This document shows positions 16,060 through 26,610 of a stretch of DNA of 64,000 bases, one piece after another. Every line of letters starts with the position of its first letter. Position 1 is the stretch's first letter. Source of the stretch: Catenovulum sediminis (GTDB lineage: Bacteria; Pseudomonadota; Gammaproteobacteria; Enterobacterales; Alteromonadaceae); the NCBI RefSeq assembly GCF_007289895.1, contig NZ_CP041660.1, positions 2,914,001 through 2,978,000 of the forward strand, written 5' to 3'. A model generated the notes under the pieces. It had not been told where the DNA came from and did no database searches. It was given only the letters and a program-made list of their open reading frames with translations. Position numbers and translations under genes: made by a program.

Positions 16060-17349
16060 CTAATTTTTCTTGATTTTGTCCAGCGCTTCTTCGACCGCTT
16101 GAATGATTTTTTCTTTGCTTGATGGTTTCATGATGTAACCATTGATACCGGATGAAACCCATTTGACGACTAGGTCTTTGTTTTTATTACCTGTTAACGC
16201 GAGGATCGGTAAATCTTTTTTACCTGAATGTTTACGGAATTGTTTGGTTGTGTTTAAGCCGTCTAATTCTGGCATAAATAGATCCATTAATACTAAATCT
16301 AATTTATGCTTGTTTAGCTGTTTGATAGCTTCCATACCATTAGATGCTTCAATCACTTCGTATTTATGGCCAATGAGGATCTTTTTTATCATATCGCGAT
16401 AGATATGGTTGTCTTCTACCACCATGATTTTTTTCGGTGATTTTTTTTCAATTACCCCTTCATCGCCAAGTAATACATTATCAGCAAGCAGCTTTTCCGC
16501 TTCTAGATTATCATCGGCAGCCTCTAACAGCATATCATCTGTTGGCATATCATCTTCAGCTTCGGCGCCAGAGCTGGCTTGCGGTAATTCTATGTTACCA
16601 TCATCTGGAATGTCTTTAATAAATTTGCATTCTGATGAAACAGACTTAGATAGGTTTTTCTTGTGTTTAATATTGGATAGTTTTTGTTTGCCTAAATTAT
16701 CTAAAAAGTTAGCTAAACTTTTATGGACTTCATCTTCAATTTGCGAAATTAAGGGAGAGAGCACTTCTTCTATGTCTTCACCGCCCGAATGATTACCTTG
16801 ATTTACCAAAACACTTCGACAGTTGTCGATTTGGTTTTTTATATTTTCTTGAAAGCTATTGACCTCATCTACGAGACTATTGATGTCACCATCTAATGCA
16901 TTCACGTAGGTGTCGTTAATTTGGGTTGCATCTTCTTGGATAGCTAATAATTTGGATAGGTTATTTAAAATCGACTTTAATCTAAATTTTTCATAAATTG
17001 GGCGGGATACAAAGTAGTCGTAAAAAGTGCCTTTTGCACATACGGCATAAGCGAGCCCAGCTTCTTTGTTCGTACACAATAGGACAACCTGATGAGGGTG
17101 GGTCAGCAAGTTGTGTTCTTTAACCAAGCTAACATAGTACTGAATAGAGTCTTTTACTGAGTTCATTTCTAACAAGAGAATTTTGGGTTGGTATTCTTTG
17201 ACTGCTTTAATTGAGTCGTCACCGGCTTTAAATGCTCTAAAGTCTTCCATATGTTGTGAAATGATAACAGCAGCACCACTTTCTAATTCACGATCATGAA
17301 TTAACAATACTTGCGGATGACGACTCGCCAGTGCACTTTTAACTGTCAT
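16060..17349 (-). CDS. Response-regulator protein with an N-terminal pseudo-receiver and a C-terminal receiver
   Basis: A 429-residue protein. The C-terminal domain (309-429) is a complete receiver: acidic VVEDN, phospho-acceptor Asp at about 356 in LVLMDLFMP, ALTGN and IMKPSS. The N-terminal domain (about 10-140) looks like a receiver in which Glu61 (ILLLEMNSV) stands where Asp is expected and Arg replaces the conserved Lys (VSRPI). A helical acidic linker of about 150 residues joins them. No output domain is seen. It overlaps the Hpt gene by 4 bp and belongs to the hybrid kinase - Hpt - regulator operon. Confidence 0.82.
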   Translation of the reverse strand: MTVKSALASRHPQVLLIHDRELESGAAVIISQHMEDFRAFKAGDDSIKAVKEYQPKILLLEMNSVKDSIQYYVSLVKEHNLLTHPHQVVLLCTNKEAGLAYAVCAKGTFYDYFVSRPIYEKFRLKSILNNLSKLLAIQEDATQINDTYVNALDGDINSLVDEVNSFQENIKNQIDNCRSVLVNQGNHSGGEDIEEVLSPLISQIEDEVHKSLANFLDNLGKQKLSNIKHKKNLSKSVSSECKFIKDIPDDGNIELPQASSGAEAEDDMPTDDMLLEAADDNLEAEKLLADNVLLGDEGVIEKKSPKKIMVVEDNHIYRDMIKKILIGHKYEVIEASNGMEAIKQLNKHKLDLVLMDLFMPELDGLNTTKQFRKHSGKKDLPILALTGNKNKDLVVKWVSSGINGYIMKPSSKEKIIQAVEEALDKIKKN

Positions 17350-17681
17350 TTAATAAACTCCTTTTTGACATCTCGGATATCATTTTGCAAAAGTGTGATA
17401 TGTTGCTTGAGCGATACTCTGTCATCACTCAGTGCGCAGTCTTCTATTTTTTGTAATCTCGCAGCGCAGCGCATGGCTCCAATGGCCTTTGCAGAGGTTT
17501 TAAGATAATGCGCTTGATCTTTGACCTCTGTATTTTCATTTTTATTGAATGCAGCTGCGATACCTCTTAATGTCGGTACACACTGTTTTACAAATTCTTT
17601 TTTATATTCTTCTATAAGTGGTTGATCGTCTCCAATTAAGCTAACTAACACTTCAGGGTCATAAATCGGAATTTCGCTCAT
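17346..17681 (-). CDS. Histidine phosphotransfer (Hpt) protein
   Basis: A stand-alone 111-residue Hpt domain. The phosphorylatable His is about residue 58 in DQAHYLKTSAKAIGAMRCA, corresponding to the usual HxLKGSS...GA motif with the GSS altered to TSA. It should shuttle phosphate between the receiver of the upstream hybrid kinase (genes overlap by 23 bp) and the receiver of the downstream protein (4-bp overlap). The tight overlaps imply co-translation of all three. Confidence 0.87.
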   Translation of the reverse strand: MSEIPIYDPEVLVSLIGDDQPLIEEYKKEFVKQCVPTLRGIAAAFNKNENTEVKDQAHYLKTSAKAIGAMRCAARLQKIEDCALSDDRVSLKQHITLLQNDIRDVKKEFIK

Positions 17682-20484
17682 GCCATTTCTCCACCATTTC
17701 TTTTAATTTGTGTGTTTCTATCGGTTTGGATAAAAAGTCACTCATACCCGACTCTATACACTTCTCTTTGTCACCCGTCATTGCTGCGCCTGTTATTGCA
17801 ATAATCGGTACCGGTGCTGTGTTGTGCTCTTTTTCAAATGCCCTAATGTTTTTAGATAAAGTATAACCGTCCATTTTAGGCATATGGCAGTCAGTAAATA
17901 CTATTTTGTATTGGTTTTCACTAAATAGTTGTAAACCAATCTCACCATCACTGGCAACATCAGCGCTATACCCGATAACAGATAACTGTTTTAACAATAA
18001 TTTTTGGTTTAATGGGTTATCTTCTACTAATAAAATAGTAGAAGGGCTATTTGTTAAATTTTCAGCTATTGGGGTTTTATCAACCGCTTTATTTACAATT
18101 TTTTCAGTATGATGTGGAGTATTTTCCGTAATAACTTGCGTATCCTTCATATTAATCTTTTCTAACGAGTAGCGTGTCAGCGGGTTATTAGCCAGTATTT
18201 GAATGCTTGGGTGCTTTGCCCATAATGATTGTTTAAATTGTCTCGGGCAAACCAATACGATTTTTTGCGCTTCGGTTACTGGTAAATCAGACAATTCTTT
18301 ATCTATTTCGGATTCGTTTTGACCTGTAGCCAGCAGTATAATCATTTCATAATCGCTTAGCGTATCATTCGTAATATTGCTGACAATGCTCACATCTGCG
18401 TTTAGTTGCTCTAAGCGGGTTTTGAGCCATTGAACCTTATTTTCTTCTAGTGCTCCGATTATTGCGACATTCACACCAAAAATAGCGCTTAAATCGCTGT
18501 CGTGGCTCGTTTCCCACAAAGGCAAGCGGATGGTAAACGTTGAACCTTCGCCAACTTCACTTTGTACTTCAATTTGTCCCCCTAACATTTCGCATAACCG
18601 AGCGCATATCGCAAGCCCTAAGCCGGTGCCACCATATTTTCGGGTGGTTGATGCTTCGGCTTGAGTAAATGGGGTGAAGAGGCGTTCTACGGTTTTTTTA
18701 TCCATGCCGATACCATTATCGGATACGGTAAAAACAATTGATTTTTGTTGGCCTAATGAATGCTGTTGATCAACTTTAGCTGTAACACTGACAATCCCTT
18801 TTTTCTCGTTATTTGTGCTACTGAATTTAACAGCATTGGAGATAAAGTTTATTAAGATTTGCCTGAGTCTTACTGGGTCGGTATTAACCCAATCGGGTAA
18901 AGCATTGTCTTCTTCTAATCGTAGCTCAACATTTTTGCTTTCTGAAATAGCAGTAAACATGTTAATTACATTGTCTACGGTAGCCGAAATAGAAACTGGG
19001 ATGAACTCGAGCTCCATCTTGCCCGCTTCTATTTTATTCAAATCGAGTATGTCATTGAGTATATCAACTAGATTGAGCGCTGAGGTTTTTGCAGTTTCGA
19101 TTAAATCGTTCTGTTCAGCGTTTAAAGGTGTGTTTTCAACCAAGTCGAGTGCACCAATTACCCCATTCATTGGGGTTCTAATTTCATGGCTCATCATGGC
19201 CAAAAAATTAGATTTAGCCATACTGCCGGATTCCGCTAAATCACGCGCTTGAATTAACTCCATTGTTCGTTTTTTAACGGTTTTTTCAAGCGCTTCATTC
19301 AGTTCTGACATTCTTTTTTCAGCAATTCGATGGGCTGTTGTATCATGGCAAATGCCATCAATCCTATTAACTTTGCTAATAACATCTGTGGTTACATTAC
19401 CTTTAATATGAACATATTTATATTGTCGAGTTTTATCTTTAACTCTTACCTCAACGGATAATTGTCCAAGTTCTGCAATGGCCTGATTTAATCCTTTTTT
19501 AAGTTCGATAAAGTCATCCGGGTGAATATACTGAGTCCAATCCTGTAATTTACCCACACTGGCAGACTCAATATTCATTATCCTTTTTACATTATTGTCC
19601 CATTGCCAATACCCCGAATCTAAATTTCCGGTCCAAACACCTATACCGCTCGCTTCTAGTGCAAGTTTTTTAGTATTTTCAGCCTCAACAACGCTATGTA
19701 TCATTTCTTTTTGTTCAGTGCATTCGATTAAACTGCCTGACATTCTAAGTAATAGTCCACTTTGATCGGTCAGCGTTTGCCCTCGAATGGTGTACCATTT
19801 GTACTGGTTTTGCATATCGGCAATACGGCAATCAAAATTTAGCCGAATGTCGTAAAATATATTGGCAGTAAAAAATTGTTCAAATGTCACTTGATCGTCT
19901 GGGTGGATCCGATCCCATATTGTGCGCCAGGTGATAGGCTTATTAATTTCAATACCCAAGATTTGTTTTGCGACTTGCGAGAAAAAAATAAAGTGGTTAT
20001 CTAACAGGTTTGTAAAGCATTCTGATTCAGTTAAGCTTCTGGGATCGTCGATAAAACGAATATCCCAAACGCCGATACCAGTCGCATCGGCTGCAATCTG
20101 AAAGCTGTTTTTCAGCTGTGTCCCAGTTGTAATTGACGATGGTGTAAAATTTACAAGGATACTCGCAGTATCGTTTAATTTGGTTGGATAACAGCTAATA
20201 TCCCAATTACCATAATGCTCGATAAAACAAGGCGGAATACTACATGGTTTACCGAAATTCCAACTCGCTTGCCTTAATTTTTCAAAATTCTCATAGCCTA
20301 TCAAATCACTTAAAAGATTTGCATCTACACTGTTTTCCAACTGTAGATTAAGCGCTTGATAGATAGGGTGGCTAGTGTCTGTCGGTACATCAGAAAGCAA
20401 ATTTCCGTGGTAAGAGAAAAGCAGACATATGGTTTCATCTTTTTGATCATATCTGACAGGTATAGTCTGTTTTTCATAGCTCAT
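17659..20484 (-). CDS. Cytoplasmic PAS hybrid histidine kinase
   Basis: A 941-residue kinase without membrane segments. Order: an unassigned N-terminal region (1-125), two PAS domains (about 130-258 and 270-390, the first ending in a PAC-like segment), a coiled coil, HisKA with His433 in [12 protein letters not shown], HATPase_c ([25 protein letters not shown]), an altered receiver-like stretch, and an intact C-terminal receiver with Asp865 (IVFTDCHMP). It is the first gene of a three-gene phosphorelay operon. Its catalytic core is closely related to the kinase at 22456, suggesting an old duplication. Confidence 0.9.
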   Translation of the reverse strand: MSYEKQTIPVRYDQKDETICLLFSYHGNLLSDVPTDTSHPIYQALNLQLENSVDANLLSDLIGYENFEKLRQASWNFGKPCSIPPCFIEHYGNWDISCYPTKLNDTASILVNFTPSSITTGTQLKNSFQIAADATGIGVWDIRFIDDPRSLTESECFTNLLDNHFIFFSQVAKQILGIEINKPITWRTIWDRIHPDDQVTFEQFFTANIFYDIRLNFDCRIADMQNQYKWYTIRGQTLTDQSGLLLRMSGSLIECTEQKEMIHSVVEAENTKKLALEASGIGVWTGNLDSGYWQWDNNVKRIMNIESASVGKLQDWTQYIHPDDFIELKKGLNQAIAELGQLSVEVRVKDKTRQYKYVHIKGNVTTDVISKVNRIDGICHDTTAHRIAEKRMSELNEALEKTVKKRTMELIQARDLAESGSMAKSNFLAMMSHEIRTPMNGVIGALDLVENTPLNAEQNDLIETAKTSALNLVDILNDILDLNKIEAGKMELEFIPVSISATVDNVINMFTAISESKNVELRLEEDNALPDWVNTDPVRLRQILINFISNAVKFSSTNNEKKGIVSVTAKVDQQHSLGQQKSIVFTVSDNGIGMDKKTVERLFTPFTQAEASTTRKYGGTGLGLAICARLCEMLGGQIEVQSEVGEGSTFTIRLPLWETSHDSDLSAIFGVNVAIIGALEENKVQWLKTRLEQLNADVSIVSNITNDTLSDYEMIILLATGQNESEIDKELSDLPVTEAQKIVLVCPRQFKQSLWAKHPSIQILANNPLTRYSLEKINMKDTQVITENTPHHTEKIVNKAVDKTPIAENLTNSPSTILLVEDNPLNQKLLLKQLSVIGYSADVASDGEIGLQLFSENQYKIVFTDCHMPKMDGYTLSKNIRAFEKEHNTAPVPIIAITGAAMTGDKEKCIESGMSDFLSKPIETHKLKEMVEKWHERNSDL

Positions 20485-20726
20485 ATCGACTTTAACTCAT
20501 TTCTCTTCGTGAAGTTTATACGGATTAATGTAGATGCTTTCTCCAGAGCAATGTTGTTTTTTTGTATGTAACATGTTTATTTGTTGTTGTTAAAGAGGGT
20601 TGTGAAATTAACTTTAATTGTAGATGAGGAAATTCAGAGTGCAAAAAAAACGCAACTTATTTGCTAATTTGCGCTTTGTGTAAAACACTTATACTAGATT
20701 ATTGACTTATTAGGTTATAGGCATAA

Positions 20727-22469
20727 ATGCGCATATTGTTAGTTAACCATAGTGAATTACATGTAAAAGGTATTCTGGAACAGTGTTCAGCAACTCAAGA
20801 ACATACTTTTTTGATTGTAGAAGATGGGGAGCAAGCTTTATTTCAGTTAATGCGAGTACAGTTTGATATTGTAATCGTTTCGCTGGTTTTACCTGATATT
20901 GATGCGCCTTCATTGATGCAATTAAATAATGGGCGGGCCGGTACTAACACCGCTTTTATTATTGTTGCAGATGATTTTGATCAAAAATTGGTGTCTTGGT
21001 GTTTGCAAAAAGGCGCTGACGATGTGGTTAAACCAACAGAAGTGACGCCTACCTTGTTAAACAAGGCGTTAGCCAGAAAACTTTATAATATGAGTGTAAT
21101 TTCAGATTTTTCCAACTCATTTGTTAAAAGTACAGATCTAAGCCAAACGGATAAACTTACGCAACTGCATAATCGTGAATATTTTTTATCATCTTTAACT
21201 TCGGCGATACCGCGCGCTAAACGCTACAATATTAAATTGGCCTTAATGGTAATTGATATTGATAACTTTAAATCGTGCAATGAGCATTACGGTTTTGAGA
21301 CAGGGGATATGTATTTACAGCAGGTTGCACAGGACATGAATCGTTTAAGTCGGGAGGGTGATCTGATTTGTTACTTGGGCGGGGATGAATTCGCTATATT
21401 GGCTTATAAATTGGACAGCAGCGCAGCGCTGCACCGTTTCGTTAGGCGTCTGTTAGACGTTTTTAATGCGCCTCGAGAATGTGCACAACATCAGATTGAA
21501 TTAACAGCTAGTTTAGGGATCGCACAATTTCCGGAAAGTGCAAATGAACCACAAGAGTTATTAAAATGTGCTGAAATTGCAATGTATCGCGCTAAAGTAG
21601 CGGGTAAAAATCAGTTTTCTTATTATTCGAGTGAACTACATGCACATGTTAGCAAACGTTTATTAATTGAAAATACTTTACCTGCTGCGATGAAAGAAGG
21701 CCAATTCGTCTTGCATTATCAGCCAATTGTTGTACTTGAACCCTATAAAGTTGCTGGCGTCGAGGCGCTGGTTCGCTGGCAACACCCCGAGCTGGGCTTG
21801 CTCTACCCCGAAGCTTTTATATCTATTGCAGAGGATTTAGATAAAATTATAAAGTTAGGAAACTGGGTCATGGAGGCTGCATTTACGCAACTACAACAAT
21901 GGCGTAAAAGTGAGCTGGTGGATGATACTTTTTGTATGGCCATTAATGTATCTGTCCATCAGTTACTGTCGAGTCATTTTGTTGAATCATTTTTTGCCTA
22001 TCTTAAAAAATATGATATTGCCCCCTCATGTGTCGAACTGGAAATTGTCGAAAGCGTGTTGATACGAGATTTTGTACGGTTAAAAGATAACCTAACGCTA
22101 TTGATTAATGCTGGTGTCAGTTTAGCTGTGGATGATTTTGGCACAGGTTATTCGTCTTTAGCTTATTTGCGTGATTTGCCGGTTAACACGTTAAAAGTAG
22201 ATAAATCCTTTTTACTGGGTTTACCCGGTGAATCCAGAGGCTGCAGGTTATTAAAAGCACTGATTAATATTGCTAAAAGTTTAGAGATGAAAGTAGTCGT
22301 TGAAGGGGTTGAAAATGTTGAGCAGGCAAAATTATGTTTACAATACAAGGCGGAGAAAGTACAGGGCTTTTATTTTTCAAAACCGCTTGTTAGTTCAGAT
22401 GAATTGGATAAGGTTATCCACGCAAATTTTAAACCTGACATAAAAGGGGTTGGTAATGGGCAAAGTTAG
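20727..22469 (+). CDS. REC-GGDEF-EAL c-di-GMP enzyme with a degenerate receiver
   Basis: A 580-residue protein. Residues 1-120 have the receiver fold, but the acidic pair is replaced (LLVNHSE) and Ser52 occupies the phospho-acceptor place ([12 protein letters not shown]). A GGDEF domain (about 141-305) has an intact YLGGDEF and an EAL domain (about 315-570) has [26 protein letters not shown] and VQGFYFSKP, so both cyclase and phosphodiesterase sites look complete. It overlaps the next kinase gene by 14 bp. How the receiver is controlled without the Asp is unclear. Confidence 0.9.
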   Translation: MRILLVNHSELHVKGILEQCSATQEHTFLIVEDGEQALFQLMRVQFDIVIVSLVLPDIDAPSLMQLNNGRAGTNTAFIIVADDFDQKLVSWCLQKGADDVVKPTEVTPTLLNKALARKLYNMSVISDFSNSFVKSTDLSQTDKLTQLHNREYFLSSLTSAIPRAKRYNIKLALMVIDIDNFKSCNEHYGFETGDMYLQQVAQDMNRLSREGDLICYLGGDEFAILAYKLDSSAALHRFVRRLLDVFNAPRECAQHQIELTASLGIAQFPESANEPQELLKCAEIAMYRAKVAGKNQFSYYSSELHAHVSKRLLIENTLPAAMKEGQFVLHYQPIVVLEPYKVAGVEALVRWQHPELGLLYPEAFISIAEDLDKIIKLGNWVMEAAFTQLQQWRKSELVDDTFCMAINVSVHQLLSSHFVESFFAYLKKYDIAPSCVELEIVESVLIRDFVRLKDNLTLLINAGVSLAVDDFGTGYSSLAYLRDLPVNTLKVDKSFLLGLPGESRGCRLLKALINIAKSLEMKVVVEGVENVEQAKLCLQYKAEKVQGFYFSKPLVSSDELDKVIHANFKPDIKGVGNGQS

Positions 22470-24516
22470 TCGCTACAGTATCCGTTTTAAATTATATATG
22501 GCGCAACTTTTTATATTTTTGATATGTATTTTATTGCCCGGTACTGCGTTGTATTTGTATCAGAGCCAAGTAGATAATATTACGATTTCTGAGATTAAAA
22601 ATCTGTTCTTTTATAGTTATATTTTGGCCGGTGTTATTGGCTGTTTAGTTGCGGTTTATATTGTTAAAACTGTACTCAAACCTTTATATAAAGTCACTCG
22701 CGGGGCTGAGAAAATATTAAGTGGTGATTTACAACATAATATTGTTTTAGACTCTGAAGATGAATTTGGTCGGTTAGCATTAACAGTTAACAAGTTGGCC
22801 AATAGTTTAATACAAGCCAACAAGTCTCTTGAAGATAAAGTACATCAAAAAACAGCTGAATTGGAAGCGCTGAATGAAGAGCTTGAAGATCGCATTGTTG
22901 AGCGTACTTTAGAAATGCAAAAAGCGATAGAGCAAGCAAAAATGGCCAGTTCTGCCAAATCTGACTTTTTGGCTATGATGAGCCATGAAATCCGCACACC
23001 AATGAATGGTATTGTGGCTTCATTAGATTTACTTGCACAAACACAAGTTGATTATGAGCAGCTCGATCTTGTTGATACCGCCAAATCCTCAGCGTTAAAC
23101 TTGGTGCTCATTCTGAATGACATTCTAGATATCAGCAAAATTGAATCTGGCAAATTTGAGTTAGAACAAACAGAGTTTTTACTATCAGAAACAATAGATA
23201 GTGTGGTTAAAACATTCGTCCCTTCAACTTTAGAGCAAGGTTTAATCTTTGAAGTGCGCGAGCAAAGCGATATTCCAGATAAAGTAATTGGTGATCCGGT
23301 TCGTATTAGGCAAGTCTTGTTTAATATCGTCGGGAACGCCATCAAGTTTACTGCTCAGCAAAAAGAGAAAAAAGGGAAGATAGTTGTCGATCTAAGCGTT
23401 ATAGAAAAACAAACAGATAGCTTGCTGGTTGAAATTCGTATCAAAGATAATGGTATAGGCATTCATAAGGAAGTGCAGGAGAAGTTATTTCAACCTTTTA
23501 GTCAGGCTGAAAAATCGACTAGCCGAAAATTTGGTGGCACGGGATTGGGATTGGCTATTTGCAAAAAACTGACTGAGATGATGCAGGGTAGTATCACGGT
23601 TCAATCTGAAATTGGTCAAGGAACCGAGTTTTGCATTGCGATACGCTTAGGTAAAAGTCAAGACGATGAGGAGGAACTACCGTCTTTATTTGGTAAAGAG
23701 TTGTATTTTTTAGAATGTAATCATTATCTTGATAAATTAACCAGCCGACTGGTTGATTATACCGAGAGTGAAGGGGGGGAGGCGCAACGACTTAATTGGC
23801 AAGCTGACTCGGATATTTCTGCCCTGAGCGGTACTGTGGTTTTGATGTTAGGTGAAATTGAACCTTATCAGGCGTTGTTGCAGAAATTTGTGTCAGCAGA
23901 ATCACCTTATGCATTAAAAATGGTTGCTGTTGAACGAAATGATTTAGAAAGGTTGCGTAATTTGTATCCGAATATGCCTGCCTTGCCGATTAAACCACTG
24001 ACAAAATTTCAATTTATCAAACATGCGATGGCAGATGAATCTGACTTTGCTGTGTATGAGCAGGCGTCTAGTAGCAAACAAAATAATGTACAGAGCCGCG
24101 AGTCAGCCTCTCCTGAATTAGCGCAAGCTAATGACGTGCAAGATAAACCGGCTGATGTGCTGTTAGTTGAAGATAACCCACTTAATCAGAAGCTTATTCA
24201 AAAGCAATTAAAGAGCTTTGATGTTTATCCAGAACTGGCAAACGATGGTTATGAGGGGTTGCAGGCTTACAAGGACAAAAGGTTTAAATTAATCATCACT
24301 GATTGCCACATGCCCAATTTAAGTGGTTACGATATGGTTCATCTGATTCGCCAATATGAAAAAGAAAATGATTTAGCAAATGTGCCTATTATCGCGTTAA
24401 CTGGTGCCGCCATGGCGGGGGATAAAGAAAAATGTTTAAAAGTGGGCATGAATGACTTTTTATCAAAACCTGTACAAACAGAAGATTTGAAAGCTAAAGT
24501 ACAGCAATATATATAG
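22456..24516 (+). CDS. Membrane hybrid histidine kinase (HAMP-HisKA-HATPase-REC)
   Basis: A 686-residue kinase: two membrane segments (about 12-36 and 52-72) with only a tiny loop outside, a HAMP-like segment, a Glu-rich coiled coil, HisKA with His177 in [12 protein letters not shown], HATPase_c ([25 protein letters not shown]), an altered receiver-like region and a C-terminal intact receiver ([10 protein letters not shown]). ATG 22456 is preferred over TTG 22450 because AAAGGGG sits eight bases upstream. It overlaps the GGDEF/EAL gene and is probably co-translated with it. The minimal outer loop argues against sensing a periplasmic ligand. Confidence 0.9.
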   Translation: MGKVSRYSIRFKLYMAQLFIFLICILLPGTALYLYQSQVDNITISEIKNLFFYSYILAGVIGCLVAVYIVKTVLKPLYKVTRGAEKILSGDLQHNIVLDSEDEFGRLALTVNKLANSLIQANKSLEDKVHQKTAELEALNEELEDRIVERTLEMQKAIEQAKMASSAKSDFLAMMSHEIRTPMNGIVASLDLLAQTQVDYEQLDLVDTAKSSALNLVLILNDILDISKIESGKFELEQTEFLLSETIDSVVKTFVPSTLEQGLIFEVREQSDIPDKVIGDPVRIRQVLFNIVGNAIKFTAQQKEKKGKIVVDLSVIEKQTDSLLVEIRIKDNGIGIHKEVQEKLFQPFSQAEKSTSRKFGGTGLGLAICKKLTEMMQGSITVQSEIGQGTEFCIAIRLGKSQDDEEELPSLFGKELYFLECNHYLDKLTSRLVDYTESEGGEAQRLNWQADSDISALSGTVVLMLGEIEPYQALLQKFVSAESPYALKMVAVERNDLERLRNLYPNMPALPIKPLTKFQFIKHAMADESDFAVYEQASSSKQNNVQSRESASPELAQANDVQDKPADVLLVEDNPLNQKLIQKQLKSFDVYPELANDGYEGLQAYKDKRFKLIITDCHMPNLSGYDMVHLIRQYEKENDLANVPIIALTGAAMAGDKEKCLKVGMNDFLSKPVQTEDLKAKVQQYI

Positions 24517-24544
24517 CGTGATATATAGCGTGATATATAGCGTG
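24509..24544. repeat. Three exact 12-bp tandem repeats over the kinase stop codon
   Basis: ATATATAGCGTG occurs at 24509, 24521 and 24533. The first copy supplies the last codons and the TAG stop of the hybrid kinase; the other two are non-coding. Confidence 0.93.
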
Positions 24545-24598
24545 TCGCCATCTGGTATACAGGGTATCACAAGGCTTAACACGCTATAGCAGGATTTT

Positions 24599-24635
24599 AG
24601 CAGGATTTAAATTAGAGGTTTTTATCCTGCTTTTT
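24599..24635 (+). terminator. Intrinsic terminator of the c-di-GMP/kinase operon
   Basis: AGCAGGAT (24599-24606; also at 24588) pairs with ATCCTGCT (24624-24631), followed by TTTT. The structure reaches into the 3' end of the convergent gloA gene. Confidence 0.6.
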
Positions 24636-25010
24636 CTGAATTAATTCTAGTGCGTAATTGTCTGGGTCGCGTACAAAGGCAATTTCGGTTGTCCCCCCTT
24701 TAACAGGACCCGGTTCGCGACTGATCGTACCGCCAGCTTGTTTTATTTGTTCACACGTTTGATAAATATCATTCACTTCAATGGCAATATGACCATACGC
24801 ATTGCCCGCATCGTAGCTATCAACCCCCCAATTGTAGGTTAGCTCGATAACTGCACCGTCTTCTTCGCTGCCATAACCGACAAAAGCTAATGTATACTTA
24901 TATTCTTCATTGTCGTGCTGGCGCAACAAAGACATGCCCATGACTTGGGTATAAAACTGTATCGATTTTTCTAAATCAGCAACGCGCAACATAGTATGTA
25001 AAATTCGCAT
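24612..25010 (-). CDS. gloA: Lactoylglutathione lyase (glyoxalase I)
   Basis: Converts the methylglyoxal-glutathione hemithioacetal to S-lactoylglutathione. The 132-residue protein starts [10 protein letters not shown] as in E. coli. The metal ligands are recognisable: His in LHTML, Glu in [11 protein letters not shown], His in YGHIAIEV and Glu in ALELIQ. ATG 25010 with GGAG eight bases upstream is chosen over the GTG three codons earlier. It would be the next gene after nth on this strand were it not for the accessory block between them. Confidence 0.96.
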   Translation of the reverse strand: MRILHTMLRVADLEKSIQFYTQVMGMSLLRQHDNEEYKYTLAFVGYGSEEDGAVIELTYNWGVDSYDAGNAYGHIAIEVNDIYQTCEQIKQAGGTISREPGPVKGGTTEIAFVRDPDNYALELIQKKQDKNL

Positions 25011-25064
25011 TTTTTCCACTCCGCTTATTATATCTCTGTCTTTTTATACTCACTTAATTTGCTA

Positions 25065-25210
25065 TGATACACGAGCCACACCTTGCTTTGCGAGCAACAC
25101 CTGTGTACCGACCATCTAATATTAACAGTGATGTACCTCAACTTTAATTGCAGGAGGTATAACTTTTAGTCACTTTTTTGATTTTATTGGCGTTGTCACT
25201 AACGGCTAAT
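25065..25210 (-). pseudogene. Heavily decayed remnant of an nth 3' end
   Basis: On the minus strand this segment follows the C-terminal coding region of nth in order: it contains degenerate forms of the ATGATGTAC...GTACAAC, CGAGCAACACCTGTGTACC and ACGGCTAAT blocks present at 27550-27720 and 29000-29180. No reading frame survives. It resembles the 27.5-kb copy (for example GATACACGAGCC against GATACAAGAGCC) more than the intact gene. Confidence 0.75.
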
Positions 25211-25353
25211 AAATATTAGCCGATCATAGTGAAGGATGAGCGCAACCAAGCTTTTTGCGTCCCTTTAATAAACAGTTCGTTAGCTGTTTGAAACACTGAA
25301 ACTGCCATGAAACTTCGAGAAAAACACTACCCGTTAGATTACAACGTTATACT

Positions 25354-25935
25354 TTAGGGTAGAAATATAAAATTTAAAGTAACGGTTAAACATTCTTTGG
25401 TTTCGAATTTTTCGCCACTTTGGGTTTTAAATACCCACTGTTTTAAAGCATCAATAGCAGCTCTGTCAAAGGAATGATCAGGATAATGCTCAATAACGTT
25501 TATATTGAATGGAACACCTTGACTCAAATGTTCCTCGACCAGCGATTTTAGTATATTTGGTATATTTTCATCACTTAAATGAGTTGGTTTATCAGAAACT
25601 TTCAAATCGAACTCCATCGTCACGAAACCTTCAATCCTCTTTTTTTCAGCGAGTTTAGGATACTTTGGTCCAACTCGCTTTACAGCTTGAATTTTTTGAT
25701 TGCCTGTTTCTTGTTTACCGTCTTGCGTGGTACATCGAGATGTAAATTTTATAGCGTTCTCACTATAGTAGGCTAATCGCTCTTCTGTTGTTTTTTAAGG
25801 CTTAATGGCCTCAGCTCGGTTTATTAGTTTGTGATCCACTGGCGCGACTAACTCACTTTTAGCTTCCGTGACGGAAGTAGTACTTTTGCAACCAATTAGA
25901 ACGAACATAAATGATAGTGTGATTATTTTGTACAT
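25354..25935 (-). pseudogene. TonB-family lipoprotein gene interrupted by an in-frame stop
   Basis: From ATG 25935 (AAGGA upstream) the frame reads a lipoprotein signal, MYKIITLSFMFVLIGC, then 30 further residues to a TAA at 25795-25797. The same frame continues without another stop to 25354 and encodes RVGPKYPKLAEKKRIEGFVT and AIDALKQWVFKTQSGE, which are the conserved blocks of the TonB C-terminal domain. So a single nonsense codon separates signal peptide from domain. Either a pseudogene or, less likely, readthrough or a restart at 25623. The intact product would have had 193 residues. Confidence 0.75.
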
Positions 25936-26136
25936 TTAATTCCTTCGACATCTAACACTTAGTATTCATGTACACCTAGTTTGTGTGAATGAATCATTTG
26001 TTTAGCGGGCAAACGGTGCAGTTGTTTGGTTTGATTTATGCTGCATAGACCAGAGGAATTTGCTTTTTTAAGCTCAGCTGACATGGCAGGTTGTTTCCTT
26101 GTTGTTCGCATTTCAGCAATCCATTTAACTTGAGTT

Positions 26137-26203
26137 TGCGCATTGAATTAGCTGTAATTTAAGCTAATTTGGTCATTTATTGCAACTTTATTTTCAATGC
26201 GCA
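26137..26203. repeat. Nested inverted repeat in the accessory region
   Basis: TGCGCATTGAA (26137-26147) is the exact reverse complement of TTCAATGCGCA (26193-26203). Nested at the left, ATTAGCT (26147-26153) pairs with AGCTAAT (26162-26168). It is not part of a gene I recognise. Confidence 0.75.
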
Positions 26204-26214
26204 CAGCAAGCTCT

Positions 26215-26236
26215 AACCCAACGGGTTTTGTTTTTT
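26215..26236 (+). terminator. Small terminator-like hairpin
   Basis: AACCC and GGGTT around a three-base loop, followed by TTGTTTTTT. There is no obvious gene just upstream on this strand, so it may belong to a lost gene or a small RNA. Confidence 0.45.
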
Positions 26237-26505
26237 ATAGTGTATTGGCGACATTAATGACAAAAAAATTGTGTGCGCTGTAAATTCACTAAATTGGTTA
26301 GTCGTTCAAGCTACAAAACTGTAGGCCGCGAGACTATAGACTATACATCAATGTGAATGAATAAGAATAAAACAATGGAAGTGGTCAATCATTTTTCATT
26401 AATAACTTATTAATATACTTATAAAGCAAGTAGTCAACTTACTTTTTATGTCAGCTTATTTTACACCCTTGCTAAATTCAAAGCTACCAAAAATCCTAAT
26501 TCTCT

Positions 26506-26544
26506 GAAAATAAAGGTCTTTATTTTCATGGTGTGGAATTTGCA
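26506..26544 (+). promoter_or_regulatory. Sigma-54-like promoter with adjoining perfect palindrome
   Basis: TGGTGTGGAATTTGCA (26529-26544) has the GG and GC of a -24/-12 promoter at the correct spacing and a perfect TTGCA. The first start would be near 26555, giving a 5' leader of about 55 bases before the ATG at 26611. Directly upstream, GAAAATAAAG (26506-26515) and CTTTATTTTC (26518-26527) form a perfect palindrome. Sigma-54 control of PEP-CTERM genes by PrsK/PrsR is known in other bacteria. Confidence 0.6.
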
Positions 26545-26610
26545 TTCTGCGCTGGGTTTATAACAATACAATCATTTTTTTGATAGAATGTAGTACTAAG
26601 GAAAATATAA

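Larger units (their letters stand above)
25936..26505. other. Non-coding stretch upstream of the PEP-CTERM gene
   Basis: No frame with coding character on either strand. It holds an 11-bp inverted repeat (26137-26203) and a weak terminator-like hairpin (26215-26236), given as separate entries. AT-rich throughout, especially 26380-26480. Confidence 0.6.
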
